This document shows, piece after piece, positions 48,316-56,918 of a stretch of DNA of 64,000 bases. Position 1 is the stretch's first letter. The number at the start of each line of letters is the position of its first letter. Source of the stretch: Streptomyces sp. TSRI0281 (GTDB taxonomy: Bacteria; Actinomycetota; Actinomycetes; Streptomycetales; Streptomycetaceae); contig NZ_LWLE01000015.1 of the NCBI RefSeq assembly GCF_001905125.1, forward strand, positions 67,041 through 131,040. Reading direction: 5' to 3'. Under the pieces are notes generated by a model. That model ran no database searches. It was not told the DNA's origin and saw nothing but the letters and a program-made list of their open reading frames with translations. The position numbers and the translations under genes were made by a program.

Positions 48316-49725
48316 TCAGCCGGTCTCCGGTGCCGCCCCGCCCGGGGCAGGCCGCGGCACCACCGGCGCCGGGCCGAGCGTGGTGCTGCCGGGGGACGCC
48401 CGGTGGCCCAGCCCCGTGCGGTACGCGTCCATCGCCGCCTCCGTACGGCCCGCCCCGCGCAGCAGATCGCCCAGCAGACGGCAGATGTCCGCCAGGTCTC
48501 CCGCCGCGCCCGCCCGCTCCAGCAGGGCGAGCGCGGTGACGTAGTGCTCCTCGGCCGCTTCCCGCTCCCCGTTCGCCTCGCGGATCAGCCCGAGCAGCCG
48601 GTGCGCGCCGCCCGCGTGGACCGAGCCCCGGTCCGGGTGCAGTTCGCCGAGCAGCCGGCGCAGCAGCTCCTCGGCCTCGCGTGATCTGCCCTGCCTGCGC
48701 AGCACATCGGCCAGCTCCACCTCGACCTGCGCGGTGTACAGGGCGGCCCGTTTGGACGCCAGCATGTCGCGGGCGGCGCGCAGTTCGCTCTCGGCGCCGG
48801 ACAGGTCGCCGTCCTGGGCACGCACATAGCCGCGCATCCAGTGGCAGTGCGCCATCTCGGTGCGGATCTGGAGCTGCTGATAGATCTCGGCGGCCTTGGC
48901 GAGCGAGGCGTCGGCCTCCGCCGTACGGCCCGCGGCGATCAGGGTGCGGGCGACCTGACGGTGCAGCCCGGCGACCAGCTCCGGGTCGGAGACGCGAGGG
49001 GCCAGGGCCAGGGCCAGTTCACCGGCCTGCGCGGCTCGGGCGTGCGCGCCCATGTCCATGTAGGGCGCGATCGACGCCGTGTAGAGGAGAAGGAGGGCGT
49101 TCGGGTCCTGGAGCCCGGAGGCGTTGAGCTCGTCGACGGCGCTCTCCAGCAGGTAGCAGGCGTAGCGCAGTTCGCCCGCCAGCAGATGGGCGACCGCTCG
49201 GCCGCGGACGGCCGGGGCGCGCTGGGGGAGCGGTGCGTCGGCGAGCAGCTTCTCGGCCGCCTCGAAGTGCCGCAGGGCGGCGGGCAGATCCCCGGTCTCC
49301 AGGGCGCACTGGCCCAGGCCCAGCAGCGCGGTGGCGCGTTCGCCGTCGAGACCCAGCCGCCCGGCCTCGGCGAGCAGCGCCCGGTAGGACGCGGCGGCGT
49401 CCTCGGCCGCGCCGGTGGCCAGGGTGCGCTGGGCCTCGACGAGCCGCTCGCGCAGTCCGGTGGCCAGGGCGGCGGGGCGTCCCGTGGCCAGCTCCTCGTA
49501 ACTGACTCCGAGCCGCTCGGCGAGATGGCGTACGGCCGCCTCCGAGGGCCGGACCCGGCCCGCCTCCAGGGTGGAGATGTACGCGGGGGTGTAGGACGGC
49601 TCGGCCAGCTGCCGCTGGGTGAGACCGCGCTCCGCGCGCAGGCGCTGGACGCGTCGGCCGACGGCTCCGGGATCGTCGGACGGACCGCGCCCGGACCCCC
49701 GCCCCGGCGTGTGCTGTTCGGCCAC
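48316..49725 (-). CDS. XRE-type regulator with tetratricopeptide repeats
   Basis: 469 aa. Residues about 22-80 form a Cro/XRE helix-turn-helix (VQRLRAERGLTQRQLAEPSYTPAYISTLEAGRVRPSEAAVRHLAERLGVSYEEL). The rest is a superhelical TPR array with repeats such as ALLGLGQCALETGDLPAALRHFEAAE. This architecture is common in actinomycete pathway regulators that sense peptides or partner proteins. GTG 49725 is the only plausible start. It is divergent from the metallopeptidase gene, with a notably AT-rich intergenic region. Confidence 0.87.
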   Translation of the reverse strand: MAEQHTPGRGSGRGPSDDPGAVGRRVQRLRAERGLTQRQLAEPSYTPAYISTLEAGRVRPSEAAVRHLAERLGVSYEELATGRPAALATGLRERLVEAQRTLATGAAEDAAASYRALLAEAGRLGLDGERATALLGLGQCALETGDLPAALRHFEAAEKLLADAPLPQRAPAVRGRAVAHLLAGELRYACYLLESAVDELNASGLQDPNALLLLYTASIAPYMDMGAHARAAQAGELALALAPRVSDPELVAGLHRQVARTLIAAGRTAEADASLAKAAEIYQQLQIRTEMAHCHWMRGYVRAQDGDLSGAESELRAARDMLASKRAALYTAQVEVELADVLRRQGRSREAEELLRRLLGELHPDRGSVHAGGAHRLLGLIREANGEREAAEEHYVTALALLERAGAAGDLADICRLLGDLLRGAGRTEAAMDAYRTGLGHRASPGSTTLGPAPVVPRPAPGGAAPETG

Positions 49726-49939
49726 TGCGTCACCCTCTTCGCGTCGTCCTGCGCCCCGGACACGGTCATCGGCCCGGTCATGAGTATCAACCCGCAGGCC
49801 CGGGGACCTTGTTGCGCGGCGCTTCCGCCCTTAGGTTAAACCGAACATTAATTCTACTTAACATCCGAGTTATGTCACGGGTGTGCCCACTCGCCCTGCG
49901 CGCCTGCCCGAAGGCCGCACGGATTCGAAGGAGTTGTCC

Positions 49940-51376
49940 ATGCACATACGCCTCGCCAGGCGTCGCACCGCGGGCGCCGTGGCCGGTCTGGCACTCGCCG
50001 GTCTGCTGGCCGCCGCCGTGTCCCCGGCCTCCGCCACCATCTCCTCCGGGGATTCGTCCGTGGCCGCTCCGGACTCCGGAGGCGGACCGGGCGGCCTCAC
50101 GGTCGAGTACTTCCCCCAGGCCGGCGGCAGCGGACACACCACGCAGGTTCCGTCCGACGGGCCCGCCCGGAGCGCGAAGGCCCGCCGCGGCGCGACGCCG
50201 TTCACCGCCGCCGAGGCGCGCGCGGACGGCACGCTCGGACGGCAGGCGGTGACCGGGCCCAGCGAGGACCGCCTCGACGTCGTCATCGTCGGCGACGGCT
50301 ACACGGCCGGCCAGCAGGGCGACTTCCACGCGGACGCCACCGCCAAGTGGGCCGACATCACGGCCATCGAGCCGTACAAGAGCTATCAGGGCCTGTTCAA
50401 CGTCTGGACCGTCGACGCCGTCTCCAAGGAGTCCGGCATCAGCGGCGACCCGACCGCGGACGTGGTCCGGGACACGGCCCTCGGCAGCGGCTTCTGGTGC
50501 GACGGCATCGAGCGGCTGATCTGCGCCGACATCGACAAGGTGGCGTCGTACGCGGCCAAGGCCCCCGCCGCCGACCTCGTGGTCGTCCTCTCCAACGCCA
50601 CCAAGTACGGCGGCGCCGGCTACTCCGGACTCACCGCCGAGGGCTACCCGTTCAACGGGGTCTCCACCCTCTCCTCCGACAACGCCTCCTCCAGCCTCAT
50701 CGCCGCCCACGAGATTGGCCACTCCGTCGGACTCCTGGCCGACGAGTACACCTACGACTCCTACGGCACCTGGACCGGTGGTGAGCCCGCCGACCTCAAC
50801 TCCACCACCTACACCCCCGCGCAGCTCACCGAGAAGCGCGCCAAGTGGTACCGCTGGCTGGGACAGACCGACCCGGCGGGCGGCACGGTCGGCACCTTCG
50901 AGGGCAGTTCGTACTATCCGCTGGGCATCTACCGGCCCACCGCCGGCTCCCTGATGCGCGAGCTGAGCAACACCGAGTTCAACCTGCCCGGCCGCGAGGC
51001 GATGATCGCGGGCTTCTACCGCGCGGGCAGCGCGCTGAGCAGCACCCGCGCGGCGGGCAGCACCCTCGCGCCGGGCCACCGGATCACGGTGAGCACCGCG
51101 GGCCTCGGCGGCACGGACCGGCACGGCCGGCCCGGGGCGGGCAAGGCCCTGGCCGTGCCCGACCTGCGCTGGTACGTCGACGGCAAGGAGAAGGTCTCCG
51201 CCCGGGGACGTACGACCGTCACCCCCCTCGCGCTCGGCGTACGCCACGACGGCCGCCGCCACACGGTGACCGTCACCTTCGTGGACCGTACGGACGCGAT
51301 CCGCGACCCCGCCGTACGGGCCCTGAGCGGCGACGAGATCGGCTGGACGGTCAAGGCCACCGGCCCCCGCCGCTGA
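49940..51376 (+). CDS. Secreted M64-family (IgA-peptidase-like) zinc metallopeptidase
   Basis: 478 aa. Sec signal peptide: basic RLARRR, hydrophobic core, cleavage near SPASA. The catalytic zinc motif is AAHEIGHSVGLLADEYTYD, i.e. HExxHxxGxxxDE with the first His near residue 257. The preceding LDVVIVGDGYTAGQQGDFHADA is the M64 hallmark. The C-terminal 120 residues form a beta-rich accessory domain. It is secreted and would cleave extracellular protein. ATG 49940 has GAAGGAG upstream. Confidence 0.92.
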   Translation: MHIRLARRRTAGAVAGLALAGLLAAAVSPASATISSGDSSVAAPDSGGGPGGLTVEYFPQAGGSGHTTQVPSDGPARSAKARRGATPFTAAEARADGTLGRQAVTGPSEDRLDVVIVGDGYTAGQQGDFHADATAKWADITAIEPYKSYQGLFNVWTVDAVSKESGISGDPTADVVRDTALGSGFWCDGIERLICADIDKVASYAAKAPAADLVVVLSNATKYGGAGYSGLTAEGYPFNGVSTLSSDNASSSLIAAHEIGHSVGLLADEYTYDSYGTWTGGEPADLNSTTYTPAQLTEKRAKWYRWLGQTDPAGGTVGTFEGSSYYPLGIYRPTAGSLMRELSNTEFNLPGREAMIAGFYRAGSALSSTRAAGSTLAPGHRITVSTAGLGGTDRHGRPGAGKALAVPDLRWYVDGKEKVSARGRTTVTPLALGVRHDGRRHTVTVTFVDRTDAIRDPAVRALSGDEIGWTVKATGPRR

Positions 51377-51400
51377 TCCGGCCCGTGGGCCGCGGACCGC

Positions 51401-52198
51401 TCAGGCGATGAGCGGGACCGCGGCCTCCGGCGTCAGCATCCGGAAGGTGAACGCCTGATGGAAGTAGAGCCGGATGCTGGTGGTGTCGTGGTCCTGGTAA
51501 CCGATCGACAGGTCCTGGCCCAGCCGCAGTTCGAAGTCGCCACCACGCGTGGAGAGCAGTACCCCGCCCGTGACGGCGGGCGCCCACAGGATCTGGTCGT
51601 CCAGCAGGCGTCCCAGATGGGTGGCGACCGGATAGCCGTGGTCGGAGGTCTCGGTGGCCTCGGTGAACGCGTCGGCGCCGAGCAGCAGCCGGTACGGTCC
51701 GTCGACCCCCGCGAGCCGCAGCCGCGTCAGCGCCTGGCTGACCGCCGCCGGGTAGTCCCGCGCATCGGCGGGCAGCGCCAGCGGGGCGTGCGAGGAGCCG
51801 TCCCGCAGGCCGGTGATCCCGGCCGCCGGGTAGCCGTCGATGATGGCCATGTCCTCGGCGAACGCACAGGTGCGGGCCGCGTCCTTGACAGGCTGCCAGT
51901 CACTGTCGTCGGAGCCCCGCTCGACATCGTCCACCGCCGCCCGGGTCACCGTGAACGGCACCTTCCACTCGATGACCGGCATCGAGGTGCGGGCCCGTGC
52001 CAGTACGTCGGGGGTGGGCGGGTCGATGTCACGGAGGTGGCCGTCGCCGATCGCGGCCAGCGCGGGCCCGTCCGGGTCGGTGACATCGACCACCCGGCGG
52101 CCCGCGAGATGACGGCTGAAGGTGCGCCGGGCCTCCTCTTCGATCTGGTCCCAGGCGGCTTCCGTGACGGGCGCGAGTTCGCGGTGGAGGTTGTTCAT
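51401..52198 (-). CDS. Family 1 encapsulin nanocompartment shell protein
   Basis: 265 aa, typical for T=1 encapsulins. The start NNLHRELAPVTEAAWDQIEEEARRTFSRHLAGRRVVDV, followed by the P-domain and the E-loop region, and the end LGQDLSIGYQDHDTTSIRLYFHQAFTFRMLTPEAAVPL are characteristic of the HK97-like shell. Sixty subunits would build a cage that encloses the DyP peroxidase encoded just upstream. The ATG at 52198 overlaps the peroxidase stop (TGATG), with an alternative GTG at 52201. It is convergent with the M64 gene. Confidence 0.96.
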   Translation of the reverse strand: MNNLHRELAPVTEAAWDQIEEEARRTFSRHLAGRRVVDVTDPDGPALAAIGDGHLRDIDPPTPDVLARARTSMPVIEWKVPFTVTRAAVDDVERGSDDSDWQPVKDAARTCAFAEDMAIIDGYPAAGITGLRDGSSHAPLALPADARDYPAAVSQALTRLRLAGVDGPYRLLLGADAFTEATETSDHGYPVATHLGRLLDDQILWAPAVTGGVLLSTRGGDFELRLGQDLSIGYQDHDTTSIRLYFHQAFTFRMLTPEAAVPLIA

Positions 52199-53268
52199 CA
52201 CTGGGCGCTTTCTTGCAGGCTGCCGATGCGCAGCGAACCGTTGTCCGGGACCGCCGGGGCCGGGGCCCGCCGTACCGGCGCGGTCGCCGGCTCCGGCTGG
52301 GCCGCGGTCCCGGCAAGCGCGGGCGAGGGCGGCGGGGCGTCGAGGAAATCGGCGCCGGGGGCGTAGAAGAGCGTGCCGGTGACCGCGGTGGAGAAGTCGA
52401 GAATGCGGTCGTGGGTACCGGGCGGATCGCCGAGGAACATATTGCGGAGCATGCGCTCGGTCACGTCGGGGTCGGCCGCGTAACCGATGAAGTACGTGCC
52501 GAACTGGCCCTGCCCGAAGCTGCCGAAGGGCATGTTCGCGCGCAGGATGTCGCGCTCCGTGCCGTCCGGGTCGGTGATCGTGTTGAGGGCGACATGGGAG
52601 TCGGCGGGCTTCACGTCGTCGGACAGTTCGACGTCGTCGAACTTGGTGCGGCCGATGACCCGTTCCTGCTCCTGGACGGGCAGCGCGTTCCAGGCCGTCA
52701 GGTCGTGCAGATACTTCTGCACGATGACGTAACTGCCGCCCGCGAAACCGGGATCGTCGTCGCCGACCAGGGCGGCCGACCGCGCGTCGTCACCCACCGG
52801 GTTCTCGGTGCCGTCCACGAAGCCGAGCAGGTCCCGGTGGTCGAGATAGCGGAAGCCCTGGGTCTCGTCGACGATCCGCACCGCTCCGTCGAGCCGTTCG
52901 AGCAGCTGTCGCGCCCACTCGTAGCAGATGTCCATCCGCTCGGCCCGGACGTGGAAGAGCACATCGCCCGGGGTCGCCGGGGCGTGGTGGCGCGGGCCCC
53001 GCAGTTCCTGGAACGGGTGCAGCCGCGCCGGACGCGGCCCCGCGAACAGCCGGTCCCAGGCCGCGGAGCCGAAAGCCGTCACACAGGCCAGCTCCGCCTG
53101 CGGGTAGCGGAAGCCGATCGAGCGGGAGACCGCCGCGACGTCCGGCAGCACCCCGCGTACGGCGGCCTCGCCCCCCGGTTCGATCGTGCCGACCAGAATC
53201 AGCGCGGCGCTCGTGAGCGGGGCGACTACGGGCTGGACCGCGACCGGGTCCGGGACGGCGTCGGGCAT
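52198..53268 (-). CDS. DyP-type heme peroxidase, encapsulin cargo
   Basis: 356 aa, B-class dye-decolourising peroxidase. The GFVDGTENP motif gives distal Asp152; the proximal heme His is H225 (DSHVALNT) and the distal Arg is R243 (ILRANMPFG), numbering one less than the well-studied Rhodococcus DypB. After an Ala/Pro-rich linker the protein ends in NGSLRIGSLQESAQ, the consensus cargo-loading peptide (GSLxIGSLxx) that docks inside encapsulin shells. It oxidises bulky substrates with H2O2. Start 53268 follows TGGAG. Operon with encapsulin. Confidence 0.96.
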   Translation of the reverse strand: MPDAVPDPVAVQPVVAPLTSAALILVGTIEPGGEAAVRGVLPDVAAVSRSIGFRYPQAELACVTAFGSAAWDRLFAGPRPARLHPFQELRGPRHHAPATPGDVLFHVRAERMDICYEWARQLLERLDGAVRIVDETQGFRYLDHRDLLGFVDGTENPVGDDARSAALVGDDDPGFAGGSYVIVQKYLHDLTAWNALPVQEQERVIGRTKFDDVELSDDVKPADSHVALNTITDPDGTERDILRANMPFGSFGQGQFGTYFIGYAADPDVTERMLRNMFLGDPPGTHDRILDFSTAVTGTLFYAPGADFLDAPPPSPALAGTAAQPEPATAPVRRAPAPAVPDNGSLRIGSLQESAQ

Positions 53269-53278
53269 GCGCGCACTC

Positions 53279-53336
53279 CAGGGTGGGTGAGGGCGTCGGC
53301 GGTACGTCAGGGTGGGTGAGGGCGTCTGCGGTACGT
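53279..53336. repeat. 29-bp tandem repeat in the DyP 5' region
   Basis: Two adjacent 29-bp copies (53279-53307 and 53308-53336) differ at one base; core GGTGGGTGAGGGCGT. They start 11 bp upstream of the peroxidase start and cover its ribosome site or leader, so they may influence expression. Confidence 0.8.
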
Positions 53337-53557
53337 GGGGACTGCGGGGCTCGCTGCCACTTACCCACACCCACGGCCCGCCCGCACGCCCGGTGACCCG
53401 GCCGGGTCACGCGCCGGGACAGCTTGGGGCGGGACGGCCCGTCGCGGTTGCGCGTGGGCCCCGCCCCGCACCGCGGCGCCGCACCCACGGCACCGATCCG
53501 CCACATCCACGATTGTTCCGTTCGTCCCCACCACAGTTTTGCCCGGTAGGTGGAGTG

Positions 53558-54069
53558 ATGCTTGTGGAGCATCTTCTTCGAGGCCGTGAATCAGTCGATC
53601 CACTTGCGTGGGCTGTCCGGTTCCTATTCGGCTTCGGCGATCAGCACCTGCTTGCGGAGGGGGCAGAGCCCCTGCTGCCGGACCGTCGGCACGCGCCCCT
53701 CGACATGCTCACGGACTACATCGACCGTCTCGAAACCCACACAATCCGCCGGATCGTCATCAGCTCGCCCACGTTCACCCAGTACCGCCACCGCGGCGAA
53801 CTGCTCGACCACATCAGCGCCTACGCCCACCGCGCCGCCGCCATAGGGGAGACGGTCACCACGATCATCGGGTCCATTCGGGCCGGCTCGCCCTCGCCGA
53901 CTGCGCGCGCGACGTCCTGGATCGGCCCACTCTGTCTCACGATCTTGACCTTTTACGGCTGCCCTCACCGGCTGAACCCGTCTACCAGAGTATCGAGTTG
54001 GGTCATGTGTGGCTTGAATGGCCGTCGACGGAGCGGGAGGTGAATGGCAAAACTCGCTGCCTTGTGTGA
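53558..54069 (+). pseudogene. Unknown protein gene with a probable frameshift
   Basis: ATG 53558 has a good GGTGGAG site. The product (YIDRLETHTIRRIVISSPTF then GELLDHISAYAHRAAAIGE and TIIGSIRAG) looks real up to about 53885. After that the same frame becomes Ser/Thr/Pro/Arg-poor-quality sequence, while the neighbouring frame gives RLALADCARDVLDRPTLSHD then LPSPAEPVYQSIELGHVWLEW, ending at 54069. I therefore infer one frameshift. The family is not recognised. It lies next to the kinase remnant in a decayed stretch. Confidence 0.4.
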
Positions 54070-54119
54070 CCGATCGGGGGGCAGAGCGTTGGAACGTCCG
54101 GGCGCGGGGGTCCGGAGCG

Positions 54120-54790
54120 GGTCGGGTCATATGTGTTGCTTGGCAGCCTCGGGAGGGACGGGGGGCGGGTTCGGTGTACGTAGGGCGGTCGCCGGCGGGG
54201 GCGACCGTCGCGGTCGAGGTGGTGCACGCGGACCTGGCCGGTGATCCCGGCTTCCGGGCTCGGTTCGGGCCGCGGTAATGGCCGCGCGCGCATGGTGGCA
54301 GGGAGTCATGTCGCCCAAGTGGTGGACGCTGACCCGGAGGGGTCCGCGCCATGGGCGGCCACCTCGCTACCCGCTGGACTGACACGCAGCCAGGCCGCGG
54401 CGTCGCACGGCCTCTTGCCTGAGGAGACCCTACGGGTGCTGGCTGCGGGGATCGCGGAAGCACTGGCTGCCGTTCACGCTGTGGGTCTGGCGCACGGCGC
54501 CCTCCGGCCGGACAACGTGCTTTTGGCGCAGGAGAGGCCGTGCATGACTGCCTGGGTGATTCCCAGCAGGGAACCCCGGCCGACGACGTTTCCTCCCTCG
54601 GTGCGGCACTGGTGTTCGCGGCGTCGGGGCGGGAGTCATCTGGTCCGAATGCCGCCGATGACGGGGTCTCGGCCGTGCCGGCGTCGCTTCGGACCATTGT
54701 TGGCCTCTGTCTGGCCGTCGATCCTCAAGCCCGACCGCAGGTCGCAGAGTTGATTGATCAACTGGCCCGCGCCGGAGCTCCGCTGCCTGC
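54120..54790 (+). pseudogene. Decayed Ser/Thr protein kinase (PknB-like)
   Basis: Pieces of a Hanks-type kinase in three frames. Frame 1 (to a stop at 54276) has GAGSVYVGRSPAGATVAVEVVHADLAGDPGFRARF, the P-loop and beta3 strand, with Glu in place of the catalytic VAVK Lys. Frame 2 has VAQVVDADPEG then EALAAVHAVGLAHGALRPDNVLLA, the catalytic loop with HRD changed to HGA. Frame 3 (from about 54560) has TPADDVSSLGAALVFAASGR and LAVDPQARPQVAELIDQL, the C lobe. The DFG-to-APE segment is missing. Two frameshifts, lost catalytic residues and an internal deletion make it dead. Confidence 0.75.
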
Positions 54791-54794
54791 CGGC

Positions 54795-54883
54795 GGACTA
54801 CCCCCGCCTGCGCGGGAAGAACGCGACGTGCCGCGGGCGGGGGAGACCCTCCACCGGACCACCCCCGCCTGCGCGGGAAGAAC
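54795..54883. CRISPR. Minimal CRISPR-like array: two type I-E-like repeats, one spacer
   Basis: A 28-bp repeat at 54795-54822 recurs at 54856-54883 with one mismatch. Both contain ACCCCCGCCTGCGCGGG followed by AAGAAC, with the partially palindromic CCCCGC/GCGGG core typical of actinobacterial type I-E repeats. The 33-bp spacer (54823-54855) gives the expected 61-bp period. No third copy is found at the next period on either side, and no cas gene lies in the window. It is probably a relic or orphan array located right after the kinase remnant. Confidence 0.6.
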
Positions 54884-54887
54884 TCGT

Positions 54888-54928
54888 CCCCGCGTTGCGG
54901 GGATCAGTAGAACCCGCCCTTCGGGCGG
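54888..54928. terminator. Two adjacent hairpins after the CRISPR-like repeats
   Basis: CCCCGC-GTT-GCGGGG at 54888-54902, and CCGCCC-TTC-GGGCGG at 54914-54928. Together they look like a terminator for the leftward small gene that ends at 54954 or for rightward reading of the remnant. Confidence 0.5.
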
Positions 54929-54953
54929 AGGGGGCTGTTTCGTGCGTCTGGGG

Positions 54954-55160
54954 TCAGGCGTCGGCTGGGGGCTCCGGATGCCGGACCACGCGCTTCAGCG
55001 CCTGCTCGACCTTGTATCTGTCCTGCCCGGTGGCTTGTGCGTGGTAGGTGATGGCCTGCCGTACGGCTGCCGCGGTGGCCACGGTGAGGTGGCCTTCCTG
55101 CTGCTCGGCCCAGGCCGCGCTCCAGCTCGATCGTTCGTCGTTCAGTTCGATATGCGCCAC
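54954..55160 (-). CDS. Small 68-aa helical protein, unknown
   Basis: GTG 55160 to 54954. Sequence AHIELNDERSSWSAAWAEQQ then TVATAAAVRQAITYHAQATGQDRYKVEQALKRVVRHPEP, predominantly alpha-helical and hydrophilic. No family is recognised. It starts 22 bp after the pterin dehydratase stop and may be the third gene of an XRE/dehydratase operon. The ribosome site is weak. Confidence 0.5.
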   Translation of the reverse strand: MAHIELNDERSSWSAAWAEQQEGHLTVATAAAVRQAITYHAQATGQDRYKVEQALKRVVRHPEPPADA

Positions 55161-55182
55161 GGGCCGGATCGTACGCCGCTGA

Positions 55183-55497
55183 TCAGGCGTTGATTGGCTG
55201 CGCCTCGTGTGCGGCGGCGATCTGATCGATCCGGGCCGCCAGGTCGAAGTCGGCCTCGGTGAGACGGTGCCCGGCGTCATGCGTCGTGATACCGAACCGG
55301 ACATGATCCCACCGCAGATCGATGTCCGCGTGGTGGCCGATCAGGCGCTCAACGTCGGCAACATGCACGATCATCGCGATGCCGCCGTGGTAGCGGATTC
55401 CGAACCGGCGCGTGATCTCGTCCCCGTCGCGCACCCACCCTGGCAGTCCGGCCAGCCGCGCGGCGATTTCCTCATCCGTGAGCGGGTCCTTGGCCAC
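55183..55497 (-). CDS. 4a-hydroxytetrahydrobiopterin dehydratase (PhhB/PCD-like)
   Basis: 104 aa. The family pattern is clear: LTDEEIAARLAGLPGWVRDGDEITRRF, then HVADVERLIGHHADIDLRWDHVRFGITTHDAGHRLTEADFDLAARID, which carries the catalytic His pair (HH) and the third His in THDAGH. It dehydrates pterin-4a-carbinolamine to recycle tetrahydropterin, although many bacterial homologues lack a paired hydroxylase. It starts 2 nt after the XRE/TPR gene stop, so they are co-transcribed. Confidence 0.93.
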   Translation of the reverse strand: MAKDPLTDEEIAARLAGLPGWVRDGDEITRRFGIRYHGGIAMIVHVADVERLIGHHADIDLRWDHVRFGITTHDAGHRLTEADFDLAARIDQIAAAHEAQPINA

Positions 55498-55499
55498 GA

Positions 55500-56744
55500 T
55501 CAGCTCCTATCAGTCACGGGTGCCAAAACCTCCGTCAGGTCCCGGCCGACCGGTGCATCCTGCCACGGCCGCATCGCCCGCTCCAGGGTGACCAACTCCC
55601 TGCGCATCCGCGCCGATCGCGTCTCAACGGCGATCGTCACCGCCGTCCGGGCGATCTCCACCGCCTGGTCCGGCTCCTGCGCGGCAGCCGCTGCTGTCGC
55701 CTGCCGGGCCAAGTACACCCCACGGTCCCGACGGGCCGTTTCCGGCACCCCGTCCAGCACCTGCGCCCAAAGTGAACCGGCCTCCACGCCGAGACCGAGG
55801 CGCCCGTAGCAGGTGGCCCGTTGCACCTCCAGGTATCCGGGAGTCCGCCGGCAGGCGTTGCCCCATGGCAGGTCGTCATCGACGCGGGGCAGGAGCCGGT
55901 CGGCCTGGTCGAGCAGCTGGTCGACGGCCCGCCGCTCCCCGACGAGGCTTGCCCCGTGGGCCTGCTGCTGCATCGCCATGATCCGCACCTTCGGCATCAG
56001 CCGGTCGGCGTCGTCAAGGGCGGCCTCGCACAGGTCGACGACCGCTTGTCCGTCGCCCAGGTCGGTGCGGACCTGCGCCTGGTTCACCAGCGAATATCCG
56101 ATGAGGTGCGGGTCCCTGGACCGTATGGCGATCTCCTGTGTGATCCCGCGCCAGAAGCTCGCACCATCCATATCGCCGGCGTCTTGGTACAGCCAACCGA
56201 CGAGCGCCGCATAGGCGGCACCCGCGCGCAGCAGGTTTCGGCGCGTCTCTCCCTTCGCGGACCGCACCAGCTTGTCGATCAGCTGGTACTGGGCGGACAC
56301 CGTACCGATCAGGTCATGGGGACCGAGGAACATGTCGGCCCGGTAGTGCCCTTCCAGTTGCTGCTGGAAGTAGTCGACCAGAGCAGGGTCGACATGCTGC
56401 GGTGCGACCGGCCCGGCAACGAGTGCGGCGGCGGTCACGGAGGCAAAGGTGCGGCGATTCACCTGTTCCTCTTCGTGGTGCTCGGGCCGGATCCAGCCCG
56501 GCGGGGTAGTGAAGCCCAGGTCCTCGGGCCAGCGGCCAAGGGCGTCGTGCAGCACGATCGCTGTCTCTTCCGCCGGCCACCCGGGGCGGTCGCCTTCCCA
56601 CCGGCGCCACGTCCGCGCGGACACGGTGAACTGGCGGTCGTCCAGGAACTGCTGCCCGTGCTCGGTGACCGCGGTTGCGGCGGCCTCGACAGTCCGCCAG
56701 CCGCGGCGGAGGCGGGCGGCGCGCAGCGCGTCGTTGCGGCCCAT
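55500..56744 (-). CDS. XRE-like DNA-binding regulator with C-terminal helical repeats
   Basis: 414 aa. The N-terminal 90 residues (LRAARLRRGWRTVEAAATAV then FTVSARTWRRWEGDRPGWPAEETAIVLHDALG) form a helix-turn-helix common in Streptomyces. A NRRTFASVTAAALVAGP segment follows, then TPR-like helices (AAYAALVGWLYQDAGDMDGASFW). Such proteins often sit beside strings of small Cys-rich ORFs, as here. ATG 56744 is used. It is divergent from the microprotein operon starting at 56919. Confidence 0.82.
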   Translation of the reverse strand: MGRNDALRAARLRRGWRTVEAAATAVTEHGQQFLDDRQFTVSARTWRRWEGDRPGWPAEETAIVLHDALGRWPEDLGFTTPPGWIRPEHHEEEQVNRRTFASVTAAALVAGPVAPQHVDPALVDYFQQQLEGHYRADMFLGPHDLIGTVSAQYQLIDKLVRSAKGETRRNLLRAGAAYAALVGWLYQDAGDMDGASFWRGITQEIAIRSRDPHLIGYSLVNQAQVRTDLGDGQAVVDLCEAALDDADRLMPKVRIMAMQQQAHGASLVGERRAVDQLLDQADRLLPRVDDDLPWGNACRRTPGYLEVQRATCYGRLGLGVEAGSLWAQVLDGVPETARRDRGVYLARQATAAAAAQEPDQAVEIARTAVTIAVETRSARMRRELVTLERAMRPWQDAPVGRDLTEVLAPVTDRS

Positions 56745-56918
56745 GAGTCCAGTGTGGGGTGTCATCGTTCGCGCTCCCAGCCATGGCCGCCACGTGGCCA
56801 CGCGTGGCCATCCGACGACCTATTACCTACTTGGCGTGCACACCCATCATCGAGGTGTGACAGCGGGCTGTGCAGCGAAATGGCTGGAAGCCCCCCTCTA
56901 GCAACACAGGGAGCTTTC

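Noticed and set aside
49831-49852. TTAGGTTAAACC sequence upstream of the M64 peptidase as a possible seventh iron box
   Set aside because: Only the left half matches; the right half (CGAACATTAA) breaks the palindrome and the gene has no iron-related role.
54917-54944. Third CRISPR repeat at the next 61-bp period
   Set aside because: The sequence there is unrelated; nearby CCCCGC-GTT-GCGGGG is a simple hairpin at the wrong spacing.
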